From Eurosta solidaginis (Eukaryota; Arthropoda; Insecta; Diptera; Tephritidae): a stretch of DNA of 64,000 nt. The notes beneath the pieces are model-generated. The model saw only the letters and a list, made by a program, of their open reading frames with translations. It was not told the DNA's origin and ran no database searches. The position numbers and the translations under genes are program-made. The number at the start of each line of letters is the position of its first letter. Within the stretch, counting starts at the first letter, position 1. This document shows, piece after piece, positions 1 to 9,710 of this stretch. Where the stretch lies: assembly GCF_040869045.1 (NCBI RefSeq), contig NW_027137036.1:62001-126000 (forward strand), read 5' to 3'.

Positions 1-341
1 ATATATACATATGTATTATTAACTTCAAAAAAAGTTACAAATTTCGGAAGATCCAGGAAGTTGAAAGAGTACAGACACAAATTGTAAATAGGAAATTTCA
101 AGTTTAATAAATGTAATAATTAGTTTCTTACAAAAGATGTTTTTAATAAATAGTACACACATATCTTTTTGTAGCAGTGTACACATACATAAATATATTT
201 AGTGTAAGTTGTATCATCGACATTCGTGTTCACTGTGAAATTCTACGTACATATGTATGTATGAATTTACAATGTTCGCGAACGAGAAGAGCCAAAGAAC
301 TAAAAGAACAAATAGAACCGAAATCGAAGATCTAGTTCACT
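1..341. repeat. Left-edge copy of a duplicated non-coding flank
   Basis: This AT-rich stretch is nearly identical to 44964-45305, differing by scattered substitutions and one small indel. Both copies end at the same point (GATCTAGYTCACT) and are followed by LOA/R1-type LINE 3' sequence. The shared flank plus a shared LINE piece suggests duplication of a locus rather than two independent LINE insertions. No coding potential is seen. Confidence 0.85.
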
Positions 342-581
342 TGTTCACTTGGGAGAACCGGTCAGCGAGTGTAGGTTTATCGTGAGCACCTGTCTTCGAA
401 GACCTAACCTCACGTATGCACCAAGTACACGGGTCAAAGCAGGTCTGACCAGCCCCCAAGGCTCGCTTACCTTGGTACCAATCGATAATGTGAGTGGACA
501 AATCATCACATTGCTCCCAAAGGGGCCAACCGCAACCGAATAGAAACGGAGCAAGCTCCGCGGGCTATCTGTTCCCCGTGG
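342..581 (-). mobile_element. 3' fragment of LOA/R1-type LINE (left of pogo-like insertion)
   Basis: The block around 521-575 (GGGCCAACCGCAACC followed by GGAGCAAGCTCCGCGGGCT) matches 45408-45450 in the second copy of this locus, where it lies just downstream, on the minus strand, of LINE Cys-His coding sequence. The stretch 349-480 shares shorter pieces (GAACCGGTCAG, TTGGTACCAATCG) with 46020-46140. The LINE sequence resumes at 18937, beyond the pogo-like transposon. The short ORFs here on both strands have no recognisable domain. I read this as decayed LINE 3' sequence; the clade is tentative. Confidence 0.55.
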
Positions 582-583
582 TA

Positions 584-607
584 GGGTAGAGTGGGGAGGC
601 TTCGACA
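584..607 (+). repeat. Left TIR of pogo-like transposon
   Basis: It pairs with 18912-18934 at about 22 of 24 positions. TA at 582-583 is the target duplication. Three further GGNGGYTTCGMCA copies follow internally at 791-804, 812-825 and 832-845, forming a subterminal repeat cluster. Confidence 0.85.
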
Positions 608-1019
608 GGTTAAGAGAAAATGATTTTTTTAGAGAAACTAGAATGAGAAATAGATAACTCCTTTCATAATTACTGATGCCATGTATGTTTATGACACTTC
701 GGATTTGTGGTTAATATTCCACATGCTTTTTTTTCTAAGTTATAATCAAATAACCAAAAACAAAAAATATGACGAAACCTCCCTTTTTCGGGGAGGCTTC
801 GCCAGTCATCTGGGTGGCTTCGACATTGGGTGGGAGGTTTCGACATTTATCAAATATAGCAATTTTACCAGCAAAATAAAAAAAGGATGTTGCAAAAAAC
901 TCTAAATACGATTTTTAATTCATATTTGATGTTATTTATTTCAATACAGTAACAAATTTTTCGAACAAAAACATACAAAATTTAAGCGAAAAGTAAAGTA
1001 TAACTGCAATTTTAACGAA

Positions 1020-1455
1020 CATCTAAATTTGAAAAATCAAAGTTAAAGATAAACTTGCTTTGCGCTCGTGAAGTTCCTGGTGCACGTTCAGTTGTGGGCA
1101 ATATACTTATTATATCCTGCTTTGAAACCAAGTGTCTGTCTTCTACAATCGGTTCATAGAAATATTAGGTTTTATTTTGATATCTGAGGAATTTCGCGAC
1201 GCACGTCGAATTTTCAACTTCCACGACTACACCAGTGTAAAAGAAATTTGTTTTGTCAGTGAACATAATAACAAAAACGAATCATCTAGCTAAGTCATAC
1301 GTCAATCCATGATAAAGATTTGAACATTTCTTGAAGTAAACCGTTAAGTCTTTTTCCTGGGCAGCTGTAAGTACTTGATTGGAAGAAAACTTCGACTGAA
1401 AATCTTTAGCAGTTCCCATATTTGTTTGCTCTTTTGAAATTCGAGATATTAGTGT
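1020..1455 (-). pseudogene. Pogo/Tigger-like transposase remnant, part 2
   Basis: Minus-strand translation from 1455 downward continues the helix-turn-helix reading frame found at 18356-18495 and gives SSNQVLTAAQEKDLTVYFKK and then CSNLYHGLTYDLA. This matches the second DNA-binding region of CENP-B/Tigger-type transposases. A stop follows, then the short patch EDRHLVSKQDII, also typical of the family. The catalytic DDE domain is absent, so the gene cannot make a functional transposase. The two parts are separated only by BEL-A. Confidence 0.7.
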
Positions 1456-2072
1456 TGTTTAGGCCACCAGCCTAAATATTCGCTACCACCCTAATGCACA
1501 TTTTTGGCAATATTATTATTTACCGGTAACGGCCCACCCCTGCCAAGCGCTAACTTCAAAGGGGAAAAACTCGACGAAAGTTAGCTATCGGCAAGTGGTG
1601 CGGACCTTTTTCGTTTTAAAATCTTACTTTTCTCTTTTGGAACGTTCAAGCGCCAGCAGCTAGCCCCAGGTGAGTTTCCTAACCATTTAATATAATTTTC
1701 ACAAGTAAATCTTAAATTGTGTTCTAAAGCCAAGTGAATTTATTTTGCCATTGTCACTTAATTTTTAAGTTTCAATTTGCTATTTGCAATTAATCCCGTG
1801 CATAAATTTTAATGTGTTAAGTGCATTGTGTAAGTCAACTAATTTCTTTCCAATTGCACGGCGGCATCTTCAAGCTATTTATCTTGTGAAGTAATTAACT
1901 GTCCTGACGACCAGGAAGTTTGTGAGTGCTTCACTTGTATAAACAATTATTGTAAAATATTTATCTTTTATAAATAAATTGTAACGAATCGGTACTAATT
2001 CTTCTCTTTTTATTTCTTTTATTTGCGTGCGATCGCGCCCCACGACCCGGGTGCCACATTCCCCCCGCAACA
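1456..2072 (+). repeat. BEL-A 5' LTR
   Basis: The 617-bp LTR has TG...CA ends. A perfect 7-bp hairpin (TTTAGGC, CACCA, GCCTAAA) sits at the very start of U3. Near the end there is a polyadenylation-like AATAAA (about 1971), followed by a GC-rich U5 (GATCGCGCCCCACGACCC). The second LTR is about 97% identical, so insertion is not recent but not very old. Confidence 0.92.
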
Positions 2073-2092
2073 TTTGGTCCATTCGTGCCGAG
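2073..2092 (+). promoter_or_regulatory. Candidate primer-binding site of BEL-A
   Basis: Directly after the LTR comes TTTGGTCCATTCGTGCC. It begins with the TGG expected opposite a tRNA CCA end and resembles the complement of a dipteran tRNA-Tyr 3' end with an extra base; the tRNA identity is an inference. BEL-B has TTTGGTCCAT at the same place on its own strand (42942 downward). Confidence 0.6.
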
Positions 2093-3107
2093 AAAATTTT
2101 TTGGAGAAAACAGCACCTTTTTGTAAAATTTTGGCCAATTTTCATCTTGGAAATTAAACAAAAGTTAAGGAGGTGATTATTTACATACATAAAACCAGCG
2201 AAAACACAAAACAAGCGAGCACACACACAGCCACAAATCATCACATCATACAGCTAAAACGAATAAAAGCATCTTCGATATTACATACATTAAAATCATC
2301 ACATCCATCCAGCATCACATACAAGCCATTGTATCATACAGTCCATTAGCTTCATCACACAACATCACAATCAAATTATTATAATATATCGCATCCATTA
2401 GAATCACATCACATCATCACATTACTCAGTCCATCACATCAACACATCGCTATCGCTGCACATCGATCAACTAAAAAAAAAAAAAAAAAAAAACAAGGTT
2501 GCTTGGTTGCACAAATTTTTTTCCCCTATTTACGTGATTTTACGTACGGAAGGTGCATTCCGTGATAGTCACAAGAAGGGTAAAGCAAGTGAAATTGCTA
2601 AATTTCGTGTTTTTTTAAACACAACAATCGCCTTTTGACGATCGGGTTATTCCCCCCACCAGTGGTAAGGGTTACTCGACACCGCTCAAGACAGACAGTC
2701 AGTGAATTTTTTTTAGTTTTTTTTTTCAAATTCATCACTGCACTGTATTGTACCCCTCGTCGTCACATACGTTGACAAAACTTCCTTGTCAGGAACCATA
2801 TTTTCACTTGGTTGATAGCCTTAGCTTGTCTATCACAGAATTCACTTTAGTAATCAGTTTGCGAGCTGAAATATTACCAAAAGCCAAAAAGTATCACTAC
2901 GTTGGGTGGCTAGTGGCTTGATCACACAATTTATACTGATCGCTTTATATTATATAGCTGTATTTTTTATCACTTTTTTTCTTAATAAATACTTTAAATT
3001 GTATGTTTTCCACGTCATGTTGAATATACAAAAATTATTTCTTTTGTTGGGAAAGATACCCTGGTTGGCTACTCAGGGATACTCATCAGCGTTCACTTTC
3101 ACCTTGT
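2073..3107 (+). other. BEL-A leader, low-complexity part
   Basis: There is no convincing ORF between the LTR and the hairpin array. 2240-2465 is rich in CATCACATC-like short repeats, 2475-2493 is a run of A, and 2560-2900 is unremarkable. A 70-codon open stretch at 2906-3118 has no recognisable domain and is hydrophobic by composition, so I do not call it a gene. Confidence 0.6.
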
Positions 3108-3815
3108 ATACACATTAAATCCTCGTCAGCATTTCTATCTGTGTTTCACATCACTAGGTATACACATTAAATCCTCGTCGTGATTTCTATCTGTGGTTAA
3201 AATTTCTAGAATTACACACATTAAATCCACAGGATTTCGATTTGTGGTTCAAATCTCGAGGTTGACACACTATATCCACATCGGGATTACATCTGCGTTT
3301 TTTAAACTTTTTTTAGACACGCTAAGTTTTCAGAAAATATTTCTATCTGTGTCCAATGCACCCTTTAGACACATTAAATATTTGCAGACGATTTCTCTTC
3401 TCTGCATTGCACATCACTGTAGACACATTAAATCCTCGTCAGGATTTCTATCTGTGTTTGATATCACTTTGTACACACTAGAACCTTTCAGGATTTCTAT
3501 CTGTGTTGCATATCACTACATACACATTAAATCCTCGTAAGGATTTCTATCTATAACACTGTATACACATTAAATCCTCGTCAGGATTTCTATCTGTGGC
3601 TTACATAATCCTCGTGAGGATCTCTATAAGTGGTTCATATCACTGGCCACAGATTACACCACGTCAAGATTTACATCTGATTAAAATTTTTCCTTATCAC
3701 TAAATTCACATAAGATTGCTTTCTGTGTTAACACATACAATCCGATCAGAGTTCAAATCCGTGTATTTTTCTAAGATTTTACTCACACAGCACAATCACA
3801 GCAGGATTGATAGCT
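3108..3815 (+). repeat. Tandem hairpin array in BEL-A leader (about 15 units)
   Basis: Units of about 35 bp with 10-25 bp spacers have the form ACACATT-AAATCCT-CGTC-AGGATTT-CTATC-TGTGT. An inner 7-bp stem (AAATCCT/AGGATTT) closes a 4-base loop, and ACACA/TGTGT can form an outer stem. Clean units occur at 3421, 3521 and 3565. Variants include AAATCC-ACA-GGATTT near 3222, ATCCTC-GT-GAGGAT near 3607, and CAATC/GATTG near 3793. The array ends about 130 bp before the gag start codon, in the transcribed leader where packaging or translation signals would lie. BEL-B does not show this array. Confidence 0.85.
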
Positions 3816-3944
3816 GGGCTACGTACAAAAAACAAAACACTCTTATAATTTTTGCTGCGGTTGAATGTACACCAACGCCACTAAGTCTTTTGCCTTCACG
3901 CTCGACACCTTCAAAGAAACAAAATATTCAGATTAATAAAATCA

Positions 3945-5050
3945 ATGGAGAATTATATTAGATTGGCTGATTCCATAGTGGAGTTTGAACAAGATTTCAA
4001 CTCGACCCCGGCCGAATCACGGAACAAGCACACCCTTGCACTACTGCGAGAGGAGCTAAGGGCACCATGTAAGAAAACCAACGTATGAAAATCTTCTCAG
4101 CAATTCTGAGCTGTCCAAAGAGGAACTCAGCTCGCTGAGAAAAAAGAATAAAAGTTGCTTCGCCTGCTACCTCCAATGCATGTCTGCTGTGGCGGCTGAA
4201 GCCGAAGCTATCACCCCACAGCCGACAAAAGATGAAGCAAAGGATGGAGTCTCTTCGCGCCGTGGACATAAAATGCGGCTGCCGCCTTGCGACACCGATG
4301 TATTTAAAGGCGACTACCTTTCCTGGCCAGCCTTAAGAGATATGTTCACGGCCATTTACATCCACAATACGGATCTGAAAGATGTCGAGAAATTATACTA
4401 TTTAAAAAAAAAACGCAAGGGGAGGCAAAAGAAATAGTGGGCAGGTGCTCATTAACAAACGAGGGTTTTGCAACCGCCTGGAAAAACTTAAGCGACAGGT
4501 ACGAAAATAAACGTGTCCTCGTCAACACACAACTAAAACTTTTATTTAATCTGACGGCAGTCGAGCAGGAGTGTGGAACATCAATTAAAAAATTGCAACG
4601 TGAGATCAACAATTGCATTTACTTATGCTCCACAAAACTCCCTGAATCTACACTGGCTCTTTGGGAACAGACCGTATAACGAAAAACAGATATTCCGAAA
4701 TGGGAGGATATAGACAAATTCCTGTCCAATCGCTTCCAGACATTAAAGACGGTTTCCGATCTTAGGGGTAATAAAACAACAAAAACACCCAAAAGTCAGA
4801 ATTCGAATTCTAGGGAAAATTCTACGAAAATTGGGGTTTACCAAGCCAGCGTACCAAAGTCGGCATGTAATATGTGCAACAGTACGGAGCACAAATTACG
4901 AAATTGCCAAAAATTCCGTAGGTTGTCCACGTCAGGAAAAATCGAATTTGTCAAAAATAATAGTTACTGTCTGAATTGTCTGTCGGGTGGCACACCGTGA
5001 CACGATGCACTAGCCAATTTAATTGCAGCACGTGCCGTGCAAGGCACAAC
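3945..5050 (+). pseudogene. gag: BEL-A gag (DUF1759-like plus zinc knuckles), frameshifted
   Basis: The likely start at 3945 gives MENYIRLADSIVEFEQDFN, which parallels the BEL-B gag start at 42039. The main body reads in shifting frames: 4180-4437 (LPPCDTDVFKGDYLSWP, the BEL gag signature), 4437-4679 (LTNEGFATAWKNLSDRYENK), an in-frame stop at 4677, and then about 4860-5050 with CNMCNSTEHKLRNC and CSTCRARHNTLLH zinc-knuckle pairs. The product would form the virus-like particle and bind RNA. At least three frame changes and one stop break it. Family assignment is firm; the exact start is inferred from BEL-B. Confidence 0.85.
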
Positions 5051-7697
5051 ACCTTGCTCCATCTTCCGACAGCACAACCAAAGACAACTCCTCAAAGGTG
5101 GACTCAAAACGCCACCGACAATACACCTTCAAACTCACAGCAGGCTAGGGCAAGAATGGAGTCTGAAAAAAGACAAGATAATGCTAATAACGTCTCTTCG
5201 TGTCATGCTAAAACCACTAAAGGGGTGTTATTAGGAACAGCACGTGTCAATATACACTATAATGGAGTGAAGTTTTCCGCCAGAGCGCTGATAGACTCTG
5301 GGACCGAATGCTCTTTCATAACAGAAATACTAAAAAAGCGAATAAACCTTCCATCCAAACGTCTGCATGTGCAACTGTCAGGAATAAATAATACACCATC
5401 TGCACAGGTAAAGGAATCATGTGCGATTACCTTAGGTTCGCTTACAGACCCCTTAGTAAGCATCAATACAGTGGCCCTAGTCCTGCCTCAATTAACAGGG
5501 GACCTTCCGACTTGCCAAGTGAGCGCAACGACTCGGTGTTCCCTGATCTGATTTTGGCGGATAAGAGGTTCTTCATTAATGAACCAGTCGACCTCATACT
5601 TGGAGGCGACATTTATCCCCAGATAATACTGAACGGTATACGGAAGAACGTTATAAATACGCTTCTCGCCCAAGAAACCGTCTTCTGTTGGATTTTAACC
5701 GGTCGTGCAGATGCACCTCACCCAACCAATACCCGGGTATCCTTTTTTAATGAAATTAGCCTAGACGAGCAGCTAGCCGCTTTCTGGGAACTTGAAAACG
5801 TACCTACAAAAAAGGCCCTGACCGAAGATAATGCCTATTGCGAGGCACTATATAAAAACACAACGGAAAAGAATTCAGATGGAAGATATACCGTCGCCCT
5901 TCCATTCAAACAAAGCTTCCCAAAAACCGTCTGCTTGGGCCCATCTCTCAAGAGCGTCTGCTCTCAGTTCTATCGGAACGAGACACGCCTAGCCAAGACA
6001 CCGGCCCTACAGACGGAATACAATAGGGTACTGACAGAATACGTCACGTTAGGGCACATGTCTAAGGTGCACACCGTAGTACCACCACAATCATCTGATT
6101 GCTACTTCTTGCCGCATCATGCGGTTATTAAAGAGGAGAGTACAACGACTAAAGTGAGAGTCGTGTTCAACGCGTCGTGCCCGACATCCAATGGCACAAG
6201 CCTGAACGATGTGCTACACACCGGCCCAGTACTTCAATCCGACTTAACAATACTGCTCCTCCGATGGAGATTCTACAAGTACGTCTTCAGCAGCGACATT
6301 GAGAAGATGTACAGGCAAATTTGGGTAAAGGGAAATCAAACCCAATACCAAAGAATAGTTTTTCGACTCAAAACAGAGGACCCTGTCAGCGTGTTTGAGC
6401 TCAACACGGTAACCTTTGGGGTCAACTGTGCCCCCTATCTAGCGATCAGAACCCTACATCAACTTGCAGATGACGTCGAGGCATCTCTGCCAACCGCAGC
6501 GCACATCTTGCGAAACAGTATGTACGTCGATGACGTCCTTACAGGGGGGCATAGCATCGACGCAGCAATCGCGGCTCGCGATGAAATCACAGCTGCATTA
6601 AAGTCAGCAGGATTCCCTCTGCGAAAGTGGACCTCTAATTGCAGTAGGATACTACAGGGCATACGCAAACCTCACAGGCTTACGGAAGACTTTCTGGAGT
6701 TCGAGGACGCGAGCATGGTAAAAACCCTAGGCATCCGTTGGAACGCGCATTCCGACTATTTTTATTTCACAGCGAAACCAATCGAAAACCAGGACATCTT
6801 AACAAAGAGGGCGATTCTATCTGCCATCGCCAAACTCTTCGACCCGTTAGGCTGGCTTGCTCCAGTTATCATCGTAGCCAAGATACTAATGCAGAACATT
6901 TGGCTGGAGGGGACTGACTGGGATGAACCGGTATCCGCAATCACTTTAGATCGGTGGCAAACCTTTATGCAGGAGTACCTCGCCATTAACCGGATTCGTA
7001 TACCTCGGTGGGTGCACTTCACCCCAACCAACGATATAGAAATTCACCGCTTCTGTGACGCGTCCGAAAAAGCCTACGCAGCTACGGTTTACGTGCGAGC
7101 TAAGATCAACGATAGGACATACGTTAGTCTACTCATGGCAAAAACGAGGGTGGCACCAGTAAAAACAATTTCACTACCAAGATTGGAGTTATGCGGTGCC
7201 GTCTTGCTGGCTGAGACTTTGGAAACCGTGATGGAGAACCTGAACTTAAGCAAATTTAACATTCACCTATGGACAGATTCGACCATCGTCCTAGCATGGA
7301 TTCGAAAACCCCCGTGCTCCTGGTCAACATTTGTAGCTCACAGGGTGACAAAAATCGTGGAGAAGGTAGGAACGAAAGCATGGCATCATGTCGAGTCCGC
7401 ATCAAATCCAGCGGACCTATCCAGCAGAGGACTTCCAGCCACGGACCTAGTCGACAACTCTTTGTGGTGGCAGGGACCTTCTTGGCTGAAAGAAGGCAAA
7501 GCGGAATGGCCATCTCAAGGCGAACAGGAGTACCACACAAACATCGATGAAAAACGACTACAAGTACATGCAGCAACGAACCTCAACAATAGTGAGGATA
7601 TTCTTGATCGGTTTTCCGACCTGTCAAGAGCGTTGCGGGTAGTCTCCTACATTATAAGATTCGCCAATAGAATCCATCCAAAAACTAAAGCGTCCTT
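4976..7697 (+). pseudogene. pol: BEL-A pol: protease, reverse transcriptase, RNase H (interrupted)
   Basis: Two overlapping frames (4976-5551 and 5419-7697) cover the aspartic protease (FSARALIDSGTECSFI, about 5275-5320) and the BEL-type reverse transcriptase. The latter includes KVRVVFNAS (about 6151), SSDIEKMYRQIWV (about 6289) and the catalytic YVDD at 6523-6534. RNase H follows (HRFCDASEKAYA, LPRLELCGA, WTDSTIVLAWI; about 7045-7310). The 5419 frame is open for over 760 codons. A LINE inserted at 7698 cuts the frame before the integrase, and a frameshift lies near 5419-5550. Comparison with BEL-B shows the same domain order. Confidence 0.92.
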
Positions 7698-9705
7698 TAT
7701 TTATTTATTTATTTACTCATCTTGAAATTGTTACATTTCTTACAGACTAATGACATATATAAAGACTTAACCACTAATTTAGTATTTGGTTAAGTAACAA
7801 TTTAAAAGTATTTTCAGAGTAGGAAAAGTCCAAAATTGACGAATTTGGGAGCAAGTTAAACTCTTTAAGAGCTCTGGAAAGAGGAGAATTTGCAGCATAA
7901 TTAGTTCTTGCCAATCCCACAAAAAAATACGCATTATTTCTTAGGCATATATGTGGAATAGCAAGGAAAATGCGTTCTAACAGGTACGGACAATCAACAG
8001 CCCCACGGATTAAATTAAAAACAAATATTAAAGAGAGAAAAGTTCTCCTGCAGTTCAAAGTCTTAATATTGATAAGCAAACATCTGGATTCATAGGAAGG
8101 AAAAGGAGGATCAAAATCAAGGGGACGTAGAGCGTACTTAATAAATATTTTTTGAATTTTTTCCAGACGATAATTATGACAAGCATAATACGGCCGCCAA
8201 ATAAATACGGTATATTCCAATTTCGAACGTACGAAAGTAGTATATAGTGATTTTAAAGTATATGGGTCAGTGAAATCAGAAATGAATCGTCGAACAAAAG
8301 CCAACATCGAGTAAGCCTTAGCTATTGTAAAGTTTAAATGACTATGAAAAGAAAACTTAGAATCAAAGACCACCCCAAGATCAGTGACCTCGGACACAGC
8401 GCTTAGTTGCGCGCCCCCAATATGGTAGGAAGTAGGAAAGAGTAAACGGGATTTATAATAAGGGACATGATAGCATTTTTTAATATTTAACGCAAGTTTA
8501 TTATTTTTGCACCAAGTAACTACATTATCTAGGTCCTTCTGAGGTTTAATTGAATCGGAGGGGCAAGTAATCTTGTTGAAAATCGTCATATCATCTGCGT
8601 ATAGCAGGAATTGCGAAGATTCAAAACAGCTGGCAATATCATTAATGAAAATCACAAAAAGAATAGGGCCCAGTATGCTTCCTTGTGGAACGCCTAAAGA
8701 AGCTATGAAGGGATATGAGGTCATACCATCAACTACCATGGTACAACTACGGTTGGAGAGATATGATTTAATCCATTTCAAAAAAACAGAATGAAAACCA
8801 AAACAATGTAATTTCGATAGTAGAATACTATGATTAACTTTATCGAAGGCTTTTGAAAAGTCGGTATACACGGTATCTACTTGGGCTCGATTAGTAAAAG
8901 CGTCGATGCAGTATTCCGAAAACACTGCCAAGTTAGACGTGGTTGATCTTCCCGACATGAAACCATGCTGATCTATTGAGAAAATAATTTTTTCTTTTAC
9001 AATACATTCGAAAATTTTTGAGACAGTAGATAATTTAGAGATCGGTCTGTAATTAACAATATTGTTTTTATTGCCAGTTTTGAAAATGGGAGTGATAAAC
9101 GTAATTTTCCATGCATCAATGAACTCCCCTTGCGCGAGGGATTTATTAAAAAGCAGCCATAGAGGGTAGGCGATAGCAAAACTATTTTTGAAAAGGAGAG
9201 ACGACAATCCATCAACATCAGTCTGTGATGACAATTTTACTTGTTGAATCCCCCTTTCAACATCGTCTAAAGTGAGCTCGAGACCACCAAAATTTAACAG
9301 CCAGTTATTACTCACGGCCGAGTCTGGGTCAAAATTTGAACTAAAAAAATCAGCGAAAAGATTCGCAGCATCAGATGAAGAGTCTGCTTGCTTATCAGTG
9401 AAGAACACAATGGAGGGAATACTTGAACAGGATTTTATAGACTTAACATAATACCAGAAAGCCTTGGGATTCAATTTTATATCTGCCTCAAAGTTACGCA
9501 CATATTTCTTCTTCAAATCCTTGCTCAATGACTTAAACTCTTTTAAGTACTGCAAATACTTTTCTTTATGAGAAGGCAAGTTTGATTTTTTAAATTTTTT
9601 ATGAAACTTGTTCCTTAAATCCTTAAGTTTTTTCAACTCCAAGGAATTTTATAAGCCCTTTTTTTGGCTCTCGGGATGTTGTCACTACAGATAGTGCTTA
9701 AATTA
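7698..9705 (-). mobile_element. Jockey/CR1-type LINE inserted in BEL-A pol, 5'-truncated
   Basis: The element lies antisense to BEL-A. Its 3' end carries a (TAAA)n-like tail (ATTTATTTATTT on the plus strand from 7698). Its 5' end is truncated at about 9705. A short duplication, TCCTT, flanks it at 7693-7697 and 9706-9710, and BEL integrase sequence resumes right after. It carries one large ORF with reverse transcriptase motifs. Confidence 0.85.
7774..9642 (-). CDS. LINE ORF2, reverse transcriptase domain (622 codons open)
   Basis: This is an uninterrupted 622-aa frame. Motifs are NYRPISKLSTVSKIFE (fingers), DFSKAFDKVNHSILL (motif A), SLGVPQGSILGPILF (motif B) and LLYADDMTIF with catalytic YADD at about 8590-8601. 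The thumb and C-terminal tail typical of Jockey/CR1-group LINEs follow. The endonuclease domain expected upstream is missing because of 5' truncation, and a TAA stop lies immediately upstream of the first methionine. The product would reverse-transcribe LINE RNA at the nicked target, but this copy has no promoter or endonuclease. The long open frame suggests a fairly young insertion compared with its BEL host. Confidence 0.9.
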   Translation of the reverse strand: MELKKLKDLRNKFHKKFKKSNLPSHKEKYLQYLKEFKSLSKDLKKKYVRNFEADIKLNPKAFWYYVKSIKSCSSIPSIVFFTDKQADSSSDAANLFADFFSSNFDPDSAVSNNWLLNFGGLELTLDDVERGIQQVKLSSQTDVDGLSSLLFKNSFAIAYPLWLLFNKSLAQGEFIDAWKITFITPIFKTGNKNNIVNYRPISKLSTVSKIFECIVKEKIIFSIDQHGFMSGRSTTSNLAVFSEYCIDAFTNRAQVDTVYTDFSKAFDKVNHSILLSKLHCFGFHSVFLKWIKSYLSNRSCTMVVDGMTSYPFIASLGVPQGSILGPILFVIFINDIASCFESSQFLLYADDMTIFNKITCPSDSIKPQKDLDNVVTWCKNNKLALNIKKCYHVPYYKSRLLFPTSYHIGGAQLSAVSEVTDLGVVFDSKFSFHSHLNFTIAKAYSMLAFVRRFISDFTDPYTLKSLYTTFVRSKLEYTVFIWRPYYACHNYRLEKIQKIFIKYALRPLDFDPPFPSYESRCLLINIKTLNCRRTFLSLIFVFNLIRGAVDCPYLLERIFLAIPHICLRNNAYFFVGLARTNYAANSPLSRALKEFNLLPNSSILDFSYSENTFKLLLNQILN

Positions 9706-9710
9706 TCCTT

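Noticed and set aside
681..905. 74-codon ORF beside the pogo-like left end
   Set aside because: Contains the subterminal transposon repeats and no known domain; the transposase is on the other strand.
3108..3815. Repeat-spacer pattern resembling a CRISPR array
   Set aside because: Units are diverged, palindromic and unevenly spaced, lie inside an LTR element of an insect genome, and there are no cas genes.
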